NCBI GenBank assembly: GCA_038503075.1
Contig: JBCAML010000019.1
Span: forward strand, 620,001 to 684,000
DNA from: Gyromitra esculenta
Taxonomy: Eukaryota > Ascomycota > Pezizomycetes > Pezizales > Discinaceae
Reading direction: 5' to 3'
DNA: 64,000 nt
In this document: positions 1 through 11,691 of the stretch, one piece after another
Layout of the letters: each line of letters starts with the position of its first letter
Position numbering within the stretch: the stretch's first letter is position 1
Position numbers and translations under genes: made by a program
Notes under the pieces: model-generated
What the model was told of the DNA's origin: nothing
What the model saw: the letters and a program-made list of their open reading frames with translations, nothing else
Database searches by the model: none

Positions 1-1408
1 AGACGATGTATACTAGATTGAGTAATGAACAAAGCGGAAAATAAAGTGCAAAAAAGTATATTCGAGGATGTATAAATTTGTATGGATGTGAGGGAGATTA
101 CAATGCTCCTTAGGTAATATAGGGAATTGCCAATAATATAGGTAGTTGAAGTGACTCATTTTTGTTAAGATGCTCTTGAGATCAAGTGCCTTAAAATCGC
201 TCTATAAGGGCATATTTTTAGTCTCGGTAAGAATCACTTCATTTCTACTATACTCTTGTTATAGAATCTATGCCGTGCAAGGGTACAGAATCGTCCCGTT
301 GCACTGTAATAGCTGATTGTCACAATAGTTAGCCCTATACGTAGGCCTAGTAGATGTATAGTCATGTAAGAAAGGTCTCGATACCCCACCTCACCAGCAA
401 GACGGCCACTGAGGTGTCAGGGCTTTTCTCTCACGTACTTAATGTAGTAAACTATCGATTGCACAGTAGCACAGTATACCACTCAATATAGTCTAAGAAT
501 ACTCTACAGACATAGTTGATTGGTAAACTATGAGCTTTAAGACATCACTTATGGAGAATGAAGTACATATCAATACGTATTTTTTTCCCTAAAAATCCCC
601 ATAGTCGGCTCTATATGTAAAATACTGTATAACTACTGGCTGAGGGAACAAAATGGGTCTCTCTGCTTGTTGGGCTTGCGGCTCAGGACCTGTCTGACCA
701 GTAAGGACATGATATCCTCCTGTTGTCTCAACCCGGGCTATTTCGCTATTTTCGAGATTAGGTATATGGTATAACTCGCCGTAGCTGGGTTGCGGAAACG
801 TGGTAGGTGGATGATAACTTAAGTACCGTAACTTACATATCGTAATATCCAGTTTTCAAAATTGTCAATGATATCTAGGTAGGAGAACACTAGGGGATGC
901 CGTGGCGGTACTGAATCGACATCACGATAAATTTATCTTTGCCATATTATTGCATTTTCCTTTTCTTAATAGGTGCGATATACTACATGTATGGGAAAGT
1001 ATGCGATCTCACCAAGCGCACATACATGTAGCCATAACACTCGCATGTGAGTCCCATTGCAAACCTAAAAGCATCCTATCATTAGCTTTCCCAACGAATT
1101 CACGAAACCAAATTCAGATAAAAATCTACACTAAAACTTCGTTCTACGCCCCGTTATATTTCACCACGTTGTTCCTCTAGATCTTGACCACTAGGCTCCT
1201 AAGGAAAAGGAAGAGAGCAAATTATATGGGGAATCACAAAAATGAATGAATAATAACCTCCATCCGAAACAGAACACATGTACAATACTACTTTGAGTAC
1301 TTATTAATCAATCAACACCCCGCTAAATTAATTTACTCTCCCCAATCAAAAAGAGCGGTACAGGTTTTTTTTGCTAGGTGCCCCCTCAACAGCAAAGTTA
1401 ATTTTTCT
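1..1408. other. intergenic, left edge
   Basis: AT-rich sequence downstream of RPB2. I see no convincing coding exon on either strand. A 92-codon frame at 902-1180 lacks any family resemblance and is treated as chance. Confidence 0.5.
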
Positions 1409-4400
1409 CTAATTCCTAACGCTAACCCCAGATCTTTTGCTGTACATTCTTGCTGCGATATTCATGCTCGCAAGCTCCTGGAATAGCAGCTTCGCGGCAT
1501 ACGGCAGATGGATTTGTGAAATTTTGGTCTTATTTCTACACGGCCTGCATTCGAAAAGGTTCTTCTTCAGGTTACTGTATAAATTTCCGTTAGGATATCT
1601 TTCACCAAAGCTTAGAAGTATTGTGTCCAGGATAAAATGCTAGGAGAGGGCTAAACTTACGCGATTGGCGTCATCAGCCCGCAAATATCGCAGATATGTA
1701 CCCTGAACGCATCCGACACCTCAAACAGTCTCTCCTTCAAAAACGCGCTTGCTCCATGCGCAATCATACAATCACGTTCCATTTCCCCAAAACGTAGACC
1801 ACCATCCCTTGCACGACCCTCCACTGGTTGCCTCGTAAGAATTTGCACAGGCCCTCTAGCTCTCGCATGGATTTTATCATCTACCATATGCCTCAAGCGT
1901 TGATAGTATGTCGGCCCTAAGAATACCTGCGCGACGAGCTTCCGCCCAGTATAGCCGTTGTACATGACCTCAAATCCACGAGACTGATATCCATTTTGGC
2001 GGAGGAGAGTGGATACAGACTCGACAGTGACGTCGGTAAAGGGAGTGGCGTCGCCCTCGAAACCTCGCAACGAGGATACCTTACTAAGCTGACATTCGAT
2101 CAAATGCGCAATCGTCATGCGTGATGGAATAGCATGGGGGTTGATAATTAAATCAGGCACAATCCCCTCACAAGTAAACGGCATATCCTCCTGTCTATAT
2201 GTGATACCAACTGTACCCTTCTGTCCGTGTCTAGATGCAAATTTGTCACCAATTTGCGGGATCTTCGTCGTTCTCATGCGCACCTTCACGAACTTCAGTC
2301 CCTCCGCGTTTGTGGTAAGCATGACCTGATCGACAATACCGTTCTCTGTACTCCTTAACGGTGTCGATACATCCCTCTTGGTATGAAACTTTTGCCTTTG
2401 TCCCATCTCATCCACGTCAGGTGCAATTGGGGCCGTTTTCCCAATGATGATATCTTCACCCGAAACCCTTACCCCCGGAGCGACTAGCCCATCTTCATCC
2501 AGCTTTTCATAGGTTCCTTGTTTCAACTTCAATGTGTTGCTGCGAGTGGGTTTCTCAAATTCCTCGACAACTTGCATGCCGATGCGCTTTTCCTGGTCCA
2601 TGTACGCGCGGTAGAAGAGGGAGCGGAAAAGGCCACGATCAATCGATGATTGGTTCATAATGACAGAATCCTCCTGATTGTAACCGGAATAACAGAGAAT
2701 AGCCACGATGGCGTTCTGACCTGCGGGAAGCTCGCGAAATTTGAGATATTCCATGGAGCGGGTTGTGGCAAGGGGTTTCTGAGGGTAATAGAGGATGTTG
2801 GCCATGGTATCCATACGCTCAGAGAAATTGGTGAGGAAGACGCCCATGGCTTGTTTACCCATGGCGGACTGGTAAGTATTACGAGGAGACTATGGTACCA
2901 TGTGTTAGAATATAATCGCAATATGGTTATGAAAATCGGAAAGGAGCATACCTGGTTATGGTCTGGGAATGGAATAATGCTCGCGCAAATGCCTAAAATC
3001 ATACTCGGATGAATCTCGCAATGTGTCCACGTATGAGCAGTATGCGCGTTAATTGGTGCCTTAAACCTCTTCGCACTATATTGATCATGCGGTTCTTCAT
3101 AACCGAGCTGGACCTGCCTGCTCATCTCGAGATCTTCTGGCGTCATCACAATCATAGCTGTTTCCTCCTCCTCCGCATCCAAATACTCTACACTCCCCGA
3201 ATACAGCAACCCTTCCCAACCAAACCTTTCATCTACCGGCAGTGTATGATCGTCCTCTAACTTCTCTACATGCTCTTTTAGTAGCACAAGCTGCCCTCTC
3301 CGCTCGCTTCGGGGGTCGTTATCAATGACGAATAATGGCCTGCAGACACGGCCTGCATCGGTGAAGATTTTGAACTCACGATCTCGGATGTCGCGGATGA
3401 TAGAGACTTCGTGGGAAACAACACCTTGACGGCGGACGTCTTGAACAACTTTGTGTAGCATAAGAGGGTCGCGATGAGTACCAACCCAGACACCATTGAC
3501 AAAGACTTTGGTTGCATTGGGTGAGCGCTGGGGCTCGTATTCCTCAAGGAGTTCCATATCATTGGATGATAAGAAGTCGACGAGTGGATAACCAGGAGTA
3601 CCGATAGTGATGTAAGACATGAGGGATAAATTCTTGACGAGACCGCAGGCCTGGCCTTCAGGAGTTTCAGCGGGGCATACAAGTCCCCAGTGGGTGTTAT
3701 GGAGTTGTCTAGGCTTCGCGATCTTCCCATCTCGTCCGATTGGGGTATTGGTTCGTCGTAGGTGGGATAGGGTGGAGGCGAAGGTATATCTATTCAATAC
3801 CTGGGAGACACCAGCCTTTGAGGACGCAGCCTTCTTCTGTTCGCCCCAATTACCAGTAGCAAGAGAATATTTTAGACCATTTGTGATAGTGTTCGACTTG
3901 ACAGCGAGTGTCAGGTTGAACTCCTTGGCCGTCTCAACGCATTTTTCTAAATACTTATAGACGTCCTTTGTGAGCTTCTTCCACAGCGTCCTAAAGAGAC
4001 CGGCCAAGAGCGGCCCAGCAAGATCGAGACGTTTTTTCCCGAAATGGTCTCTATCATCTACCTCTCGCCGTTCGAGCGCGCACTGCAGCATTCTGTGAAC
4101 CATGTATCCTAGGAAGAAAGCCTTTCTAGTCTCGCTCCCTTCGCTTTGTGAGATATGCGGCAACAACTCTTTTTGCATGATGTCTCGGGCGTACCGGATA
4201 CGTTTTTCCTTATTGATTCCCTGTGATGACCCACGCTTCCCGATAAAGTCCAACGCAACCTCTCTATCTTGAATAACGAATGCCTCCTCAATGCATGGCT
4301 TCATCATTTCTAGCATTTGTGTATCATTCCGTTCATAGCAGACATGGTTCAAAATATCCTCGTCAGAAACAACCCCTAGCGCTCTGAATACGATAACAAT

Positions 4401-5372
4401 CGGGATGTCGCTCTTAATATATGGCAGGGTCGACTTAATTGTCGCGTTATATCCACCCCGAGCTTCACCCTTCGAGAATAGTTTAATTTGCATACTGCTG
4501 ATTAGCCTGCTCCCCTTCTCGACTGCACTTCTAATCTCCGCTACGTATGGCGTTGGAGACGGCAGCGCCTTTTTAAACACCTGCACAATGTTCGCCGCAC
4601 TCCTTTCCTGTGCGATCAGCACCTTTTCGGATCCGTTGATGACAAAATATCCGCCCTGGTCGTACGGGCACTCGTTTAGCGAGTAAAGTTCCTCTTCTGC
4701 AAAGTCCTTCAGAATGCAGTATTGGCTCTTGAGCATCACCGGCATCTTGCCGATGAATACTTTTGTCGGCTCAATATCCTCCTCTTCGATCTCCCATTCA
4801 TACCTTACCCTCTCTTTTGGTGCGCCGCCGGCATCACTGCCTTCCTCATCTTCGTCTGACGCCACATCAACCTCTCGCGCGACCATGACCTTTTTCTTTA
4901 GTTCGCAATACATCGGTGCAGAGTAGGTTAAGTTCCGCAACCGGGCCTCCTGAGGTAACATAGGTTGCGTTGAACCGTCGCCTTCGGTCATGGTCGGCCG
5001 TGAGAGATAGCAGGGGCCGAAGTTAATCTCGTAGCGACGGAGAACGATGCCGTCTTCGGATTGGGGGGTGTTCTGGTCAAGAGTGAGGACAGAGTCTTCC
5101 TCGATCATTTCAACCATGGTGGTGCCAACGAATTCGTCGAAGGAGTCGAGTTGTTGGGAGACGAGACCCTTTTGATCGAAGAAGGCAGAGATGACTATTA
5201 GAGATTCATTATGTTCATCAACTTGCTCTTTTCTTTACTTCTCCCCATTCTTATTTACACTAGCCATTAAAGCGAGGGCAAGCAGATAGAGATAGAACAA
5301 GAGAGAAGTAGTACCTTGCCAGCAATCCTCCGCAGCAATGTCATCGCTGTACTCATCCCCGATGTTTGCCAT
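1409..5372 (-). CDS. rpb2: DNA-directed RNA polymerase II subunit RPB2
   Basis: Second-largest catalytic subunit of RNA polymerase II, nuclear. Four exons on the minus strand: 5315-5372, 2952-5194, 1661-2889 and 1409-1574, joining to 1231 residues, close to the usual length of about 1,250. Introns are 120, 62 and 86 nt, all GT-AG. The start reads [16 protein letters not shown], followed by the conserved [20 protein letters not shown] region across the first junction. Near the active site [12 protein letters not shown] is intact. The C-terminal zinc-binding clamp is split by intron 3: [13 protein letters not shown], then [11 protein letters not shown] in the last exon, giving the CxxC...CxxC pattern. 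An unspliced reading would stop just after GLMTPIA and lose the second cysteine pair, so the last exon is needed. This is a standard fungal phylogenetic marker, so it is the best handle for placing the organism. Confidence 0.97.
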
Positions 5373-6315
5373 CCTGGCTATCAAGACTGCTGGAGGCTAG
5401 TACAATTTGCGTGAAAGAGGAATGGCAATAAGCTCACACGCGCACAGGATGGAGGTCAGAATAGTTCTTTCCGATGCGGATTGGGGATAGCGAATGAAGG
5501 TGAGAACTGATATACGATGATGGGGGGGGGTAGAGAGGGTGGCGGGTCAGCAGGCGTGGGATGAAGGATATCCGTTGGAGAGGGAGAGAGGGAGTGAGTG
5601 AGAAGGAGAGCTGGGCTCGAATACACGCCAAGACGCATGCTAACTTATATAAGCAGCGCGAAAACCTTGTTCGTTCTGGCTTGTCAAGGAACACTGCAAG
5701 TGAGGCAGCTAAACCACTTTAGTCTTCTCCTCATCCTGCAAAACTCTACTCTAGATAGACTCCCACGTAGATCAAGGATTATGAGACTGTTATGGTACTT
5801 AAATTTACTTGGCCGGTGTATTTTTTTCGAGCTTCTCTCCTCAGAATCATCCCATGACTATAGCAACCGCCGAGGTACAAATACATGTATTAATAACTGT
5901 CTCTGATCGGCAGCACATTCGTTGAGGAAGTGTGACCCAACAATACATAAACTCAAAAATATCTCTAGTGCACAAAGGGTGAGATTTCAAATAACAGTAA
6001 ATTTAAATCAAACTTGAAATCAAAAAATCAAAAAAAAATCAAAACCGTTTCCGTAGCTATGAATTACACCAAACCTCTTTCAGATCACTCCAACATAGTA
6101 CACGGTCATCTCAGACTCCGATCTCAAATCAAAGCCAAAAATTGAGTGTTTCCGTTCATTCAAACATCGGCCGCTTCTATCGCCCCAAGAAAAAAAAGAG
6201 CCGCCGATTCCCTCTCCCTTCGTTTTATCGTTCATTAAGTGTTTCAAGACGTTATGACCACCAGTTTTCTCATAGAAAATAGAAGTTGAGCTGAGCTACA
6301 TATTTGTTGATTGTA
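5373..6315. other. intergenic, RPB2 upstream / LC8 downstream
   Basis: Holds the presumed RPB2 promoter and the LC8 3' region. A G-run is present at 5521-5530 and AT-rich sequence at 5940-6060. No gene seen. Confidence 0.5.
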
Positions 6316-6925
6316 CTAAGCGGTTTTGAACAGCAGGACGGCAAGGTTTCCAACGTAAAAGTATATGAAGTGCTTTGTTTCTGTTGATCGAGAATTGTGT
6401 CAGCTTTATTTCTAGTAGGATTATATACCAATGGAGATTCGTACCGTGGGTGACAAAGCTTCCGAAATTCCTACCAACGATGCAGTGCCATGTATTTCCA
6501 TGCTTGCTATCGAACTGTTGTGGATCGCCCTGTCAGCTTACAATTGTGCAATTTAGAGCGCGAGGGGGGGTGGATTTGCCTCCTTCTTGATAAATTGGGC
6601 AATATCCTTCTCAACACTGTTATCTTTCACTGCTTTCTTGGCTGAAAAGGGTCAGCAATTGAGAACACAGGGGCAAGGCAGCTGGGGGGGGGAACTTACC
6701 GATCTCAAGGGCAGCACTTTGCATCTCATCCGACTGAGTCCACCAAACAACGTTAGATATAACCTCCAGCCTGGGTTGAGGAGCATACCATGTCTACCGA
6801 CTTAACAGTCGCTGTGAGCTCAACTATATTAGCCACCTGCCTTCTACTAATAAAAGGCAAATTCCAGCGAGATCCAGAAGGAGGCAAATCTTACTCTTAG
6901 GTTCGCTGGAGGGTATGGAGGCCAT
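6316..6925 (-). CDS. dyn2: dynein light chain LC8 (DYNLL/Dyn2 family)
   Basis: Small dimeric hub protein of cytoplasmic dynein. Six tiny exons on the minus strand: 6895-6925, 6789-6823, 6700-6733, 6580-6641, 6445-6514 and 6316-6380, together 98 residues, slightly longer than the usual 85-95. No single frame shows the gene. Recognition rests on [54 protein letters not shown] and [17 protein letters not shown], which match LC8 almost end to end. Four introns are GT-AG. The intron at 6515-6579 starts with GC, and the invariant Glu-Phe pair of the family fixes that junction. The donor lies in a 15-nt sequence perfectly complementary to intron 1 (see the repeat entry). The short N-terminal extension ([19 protein letters not shown]) is the least certain part. 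Confidence 0.93.
6573..6890. repeat. 15-nt inverted repeat bridging two LC8 5' splice sites
   Basis: The bases at 6573-6587 are the exact reverse complement of 6876-6890. In the LC8 pre-mRNA (minus strand) one arm begins four nucleotides after the first intron base. The other arm covers 8 nt of exon 4 and 7 nt of intron 4, including its GC donor. The complementarity is seen directly; a functional helix is inference. Confidence 0.85.
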
Positions 6926-7753
6926 TGCGATAGATGAGAATTTAAGATAGCCTAAACGATAGAATTGTGTTTGTTGTTTGTTTTGTCGTTGTCGTTGTCG
7001 TTGTCGTGCTGAGCCGTGAAAGGTTTATAGCAGTAGTGGTAGTGATAGGTAATATCAGATGGTAGTGGGTAGTGGTAGTAGTGGCGGTCGTGGTAACGGA
7101 TGCGTTGAGGTAGGGAAGTAGGGGATAGACTTAAATGGGTTGGAGAATGATGAGGAGGAGAGGATAGGAGATGAGGGCGATGGGCTGGTAACAAAGAGAC
7201 GAGGGAAGAACGATTGGGGGGGAGGGAGGAGAAAGAAGAGGAAGAATAAGAAGCCGTCGGGGCTTTGTTTCCGAGGGGTGATTAGTTCAGGTCTGGTCTG
7301 GCTCTTATGAGAGATGAATGATGGTTGTGGTGTTGGGCAGTGGCAGAGGAGAGAGAGGTAAGACGGCAAAGTGTTTACACCACATATGCACGTCAGGCTG
7401 GTCTCTTCTTTGTCCAATGGTACCGTGGCACCCCCTTGTTGCTGATGCTGTTATCAGGGCAAATCTTGGCTCCCAGTTGAAATAGCATCAAATGCTAGAT
7501 AATAAACGCCAGTAAAAAGGCCTTGAAACGGAGCGATGTAGGCTAAGCCAAAACCGCCACGGGACTAAGCCTAATTACGTAATGTTTCTTATCGACGACA
7601 AATAAAAATGTTCTTGCAGCAAAAAGTCCTTTCTCTCCCACCCCACCATCATCTCCACCATCATTCAGATAGAGCCAACACCCCCCTTCGATACTCTTAA
7701 TTTATTTTATTTTATCTTTCTAGTCTGCCTTTAAATCCATCTACTTTCCTGGC
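6926..7753. promoter_or_regulatory. divergent LC8/MRD1 upstream region
   Basis: Head-to-head intergenic space between LC8 (-) and MRD1 (+). It contains about four copies of a TTGTCG hexamer at 6983-7006, a GTA/GTG-rich stretch at 7030-7100, and a pyrimidine-rich CCACC/ATCATC tract at 7630-7680 just before MRD1. The promoter role is inferred from position. Confidence 0.45.
6983..7006. repeat. short hexanucleotide repeat (TTGTCG)n
   Basis: Four consecutive near-identical hexamers lie just upstream of the LC8 start, probably in its 5' leader. Confidence 0.8.
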
Positions 7754-10700
7754 ATGTATGCTCCTCTTCTCCATTGGCGTTGTCTGAATTTTATTTCGTT
7801 TTCTTAGTTTTTGTTTTTGGTTATGTCTGTATTGAATCCAAGACCACGGCTAATATCCCGCCGCCCGGCGTTCCCTCTAGGTCCACTCGAATATTCGTCC
7901 GTGGCCTGCCGCCGAAATTCACCGACAGCGATTTCAAATCACACTTTGCAAAGCAGGGAGCGGTCACAGATGCTAAACTCATACCTAGCAAACGCATTGG
8001 ATATGTGGGATACAGGACCCCCGAGGAAGCGGAGGCAGCCATTAAATACTTTAATAGGACGTTTATAAGGATGTCTAGGATATGGGTGGAGATTGCGAAA
8101 CCAGTGCGTTGTGGAACTCCCCACATATCTCTCTCTCGTCACTCAACTGATAGTAAGCTGGATCTAGGTCGCCGATGAAAACCTCCCTCGAGCGTGGAGC
8201 GCTCACACCCCCGGCTCCACAGCTTACAAACGCAAACATGACCAACTCTCTGTCCAGGAAAACGAAAACTCCATATTACCTAATAACTCTCTGAAGCGCA
8301 AACGTGGCGAACTCGACTCAAGAGTTACCGAAATTGACCCCAAACTGAAGGAGTTTCTTGAAGTCATGCAACCTACATCAAAGTCAAAAACCTGGGCTAA
8401 CGAGGATCTATCTTCATTTGGGCAACCCTCTACCGCCACAACCGCTCGACGGGGAGTCGCAATCGCTGAGGCTGGAGAGAGTGACGATGAGTACGAAGCA
8501 ATTCCGGCGAAGCAGAAGGAAATTAAATCTTCGCAGATTGAGGCGGAGGAAACGGCTCCAGCTCCAATCCTGAAAGATGAGGACGTGGGGATGAGTGGTG
8601 TGGGCCAAGAGGTTGCTGTTGGTGAGATTACGCAAAATGGAGAGGATACACCTGTGCTAGTTTCAGATATAGATTGGTTGAGATCTAAGACGAGCCGATT
8701 GCTGGATCTGTCAGATGATGTTGATTCTCACCTTGCTCGTGCAACTGCTTCCGCGGGTATTACTGCGCGGCCAGTCGTAGGGAATGTTCCAGTGGTACAA
8801 AATGAATGCAATGGATTAGATGAGCGGATTAACGATGAAGAGCCTCAGCCAGAAGAGAAATCAAAGGAAACTGATACGACTGAAGAGGGGGCTGCGATCG
8901 AGGCGATATCCAAGAGCGGAAGATTATTCTTGAGGAATTTATCGTACTCCACTACCGAGGATGATTTACGGGAATACTTTTCGGAGCATGGTGAACTTCA
9001 AGAAGTAAGATTTTCTGACTAGTCGATCTTTTTTTCCACATTCCCGTGTTTATTTGATGAACAACTTTGATAGGGGCACCATATACCCTGGTAAATGAGG
9101 ATGCCAAATTCAATCAAGATAGTACACTCCCTGGAAAGCGCATCATTAATGTATCTTTTATATTTGTTCTTACCAAAATTATCGTGGGGACCGCTAACAT
9201 TTATATCCTCTTCAAAGGTTCATCTCCCTATCGACAATAAAACTCAACGTAGCAAAGGTTTTGCCTATATTCACTATAAGAATCCAATGGATGCTGTTGA
9301 AGCCTATAAGGCCTTTGACCGCAAAATTTTTCATGGGAGACTCCTTCATATTCTCGCCGCTGCCCCAAAGCGTGAAAACAGACTCGACGAGTATGCGTTG
9401 TCCAAGCTGCCTCTCAAGAAGCAAAGAGAACTGAAGAGAAAAGCAAACGCTGCAACTACTCAATTCAATTGGAACTCCATGTACATGAATGTAAGAAAAT
9501 ATTCACCTCATCTCCCATCCACCTCGTGCCCTAAAATTTAATCCAGGTCGACGCCGTTATTTCCTCAGTTGCCGACCGTTTGGGTGTTTCCAAAGCCGAC
9601 CTTCTCGACCCCACCTCATCTGATGCAGCGGTTCGCCAAGCGCATGCGGAAACACATGTTATCCAGGAAACCAAAGCCTATTTCAAGCTCCACGGGATTG
9701 ATCTAAAGGCATTTGAGAGAAGAGATAGGGACGACAAAGTAATCCTGATCAAGAACTTCCCATACGGGACTAAAGTTGATGAGCTCCGGAAGATGCTCTT
9801 AGAGTTTGGGCAACTGGGGAGAGTTCTCATGCCACCCGCAGGCACAATCGCCATTGCAGAGTTTTCTAGCGCTCCAGCAGCTCGGGTCGCATTTGCAGGT
9901 CTAGCATACCGGCGCTTCAAAGAAAGTGTCCTGTTCCTTGAGAAAGCCCCTAAGGGGCTCTTCAACTCAGATTTCGATCCGATAAAAGGGGCGCCAAATG
10001 CAGAACAACTCGCCGCAATAACAGCTTTGGCGCAGTCTGCAAAAGACGCTAAGCCCTCCGTAACCGACTTTCTTGCGCAAGACTCCACTACTGACACATC
10101 CACACTTTTCGTGCGCAACCTGAACTTCACGACGACGAGTTTGCTGCTTACGGAGACCTTCAAGCCAATTGATGGGTTTATGTCCGCCAGAGTCAAGACG
10201 AAGGCTAATCCGAAGAAGCCAGGACAGACCTTGAGTATGGGATTTGGGTTTATAGAGTTCCGGACGAAGGCTGCAGCAGAGGCAGCGAAGAGTGCGATGG
10301 ATGGATATGTGCTAGAAGGACATAAGTTATTGATTAAATCAAGTCAAAAAGGACTGGATGCAGCGGAGGAGAGGAGGAAAGAGGATATGAAGAAGAAGGG
10401 GCAAGGCAAGAGGACGAAGATTATTATAAAGAATCTGCCGTTCGAAGCAAGTAAAAAAGATGTTAGGGCGTTGTTTGGGTATGCTTCCTCTCTCGCTATG
10501 TCAAGGACATGGCATTTCTGTCATAATTTATTTCTCAAACTAATAGTTTTGCCTGATAGCCATTATGGTACGATTCGGACTGTCCGTGTCCCTAAGAAGT
10601 TCGGAGGCTCTGCTCGCGGTTTTGCATTTGCCGAGTTCGTTACCGCTCGAGAGGCAGAGAACGCAATGGATTCACTGAAGGATACGCATTTGCTCGGAAG

Positions 10701-10878
10701 GCGGTTGGTACTTGAATATGCGGCACAGGACGCGGCGAATGCCGAGGAAGAGATCGAGAGGATGAGCCAGAAGGTGTCGAAGCAAACTAATATGGTAGCA
10801 CTGGCAAGGCTGAAGGTCAATAGTAAGAGAAAGGTTGAACTAGATGAGAGCGGCGGGGTTGTAGGTAGTGAGGACTGA
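7754..10878 (+). CDS. mrd1: multiple RNA-binding domain protein MRD1 (five RRMs)
   Basis: Nucleolar pre-rRNA processing factor of the small-subunit processome. Exons 7754-7755, 7881-8103, 8168-9004, 9218-9490, 9547-10478 and 10560-10878 give 861 residues, normal for the family. Five RRMs lie near residues 3-74 (STRIFVRGLPPKFT), 324-403 (GRLFLRNLSYSTTEDDLREYF), 507-579, 630-714 and 736-812 (TKIIIKNLPFEASKKDVRALF). The RRM1 frame has no ATG between an upstream stop at 7732 and the domain. Splicing AT at 7754-7755 to the G at 7881 creates a start exactly where the family begins (MSTRIFVRG). That intron has a GTATGC donor, a GCTAAT branch-like site and a CTCTAG acceptor. The start is therefore the weakest part. 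The next in-frame ATG (8071) would remove most of RRM1. Intron 3 (9005-9217, 213 nt) is unusually long. Confidence 0.93.
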
Positions 10879-11691
10879 GCGATGAGTTGATGGAAGGGAG
10901 AGCGGTATTTTCAATATCTTTAAAGGAGGGAAGTGGTGAAAAGTTTGCCTTGTGTATTATAGGTTTCGGGTTGTTCGTTAATAATATTATAAACCAAGGT
11001 AAAGGTACCGTATTTACTGAGTTACAAGAAACTCGGATTTTAGAGTACAAACAAGGTTTTTGTTTCGGCCACCTTTCCTTGGGGGTCCGGGAGCATATTC
11101 AAACGGATATCAGAGCCGGAATCAGAGGTTCGCCGACCCTCCCTCGGGCTCAAGGAGTTCGTTTTGGGGCCTTGGCTTCCTTAAGTGGCCCCTTTGGGCA
11201 AGAATTAGCGGAAAAGCCTGTGCTTTTGTATCCACCGAGCACGGACTTTGTCTCAAACTCTATTTTGACCCTAAAACGGGAGTTGCTTATAGCCCAGTAA
11301 ATACGGTATCTGAGGAGCGGATGTAAAAAATAATTAATTCACATCTATTTCTTAAATAATATGTGGTGTGTATATTAACTACTATTGAGGCCCCGTAGGC
11401 TTCGTTATAGCAGGACACGATCACAGTGGGCGCCACAGCTTGTGGTGAGACCCTGCTGGGAGAGAAACCCAGCACGGTTTTTTATCCTGGATAGGAACAT
11501 AACGAGTTGGAGCAATATATCGAATTGCGGAGATGGCCTTATATGATGGAATGAATAAAGATGAAAGATAGACACCCACACCAAAAGAGATACCGACGCT
11601 AAGATGTAGGATTCTCTATATTTGCGAGTGCTCTATAAGAAAATAAAAAACGGATCAAGAAAGGAGGACCAAAAAAAAAACCTGCATCAAT
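10879..11691. other. intergenic between MRD1 and the SUR7-like gene
   Basis: Convergent 3' ends. Holds the candidate 303-bp inverted-repeat element at 11006-11308; otherwise no gene recognised. Confidence 0.5.
11006..11308. mobile_element. candidate Tc1/mariner-like MITE (303 bp)
   Basis: The 14-bp sequence TACCGTATTTACTG at 11006-11019 recurs in perfect inverted form at 11295-11308. The terminal TA on each side is what a TA target duplication would give. The interior is more GC-rich than its flanks and has no transposase frame, so if mobile it is non-autonomous. No second copy is visible in the window. Confidence 0.5.

Noticed and set aside
902..1180. 92-codon frame at the left edge
   Set aside because: No domain, no codon or composition signal, no neighbour support.
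1437..1643. 68-codon plus-strand frame
   Set aside because: Antisense to the last RPB2 exon and third intron.
7774..8178. MRD1 start at the long open frame beginning at 7774
   Set aside because: The first codon is TTG, not ATG, and the leader is unlike MRD1; the spliced AT|G start fits the family.
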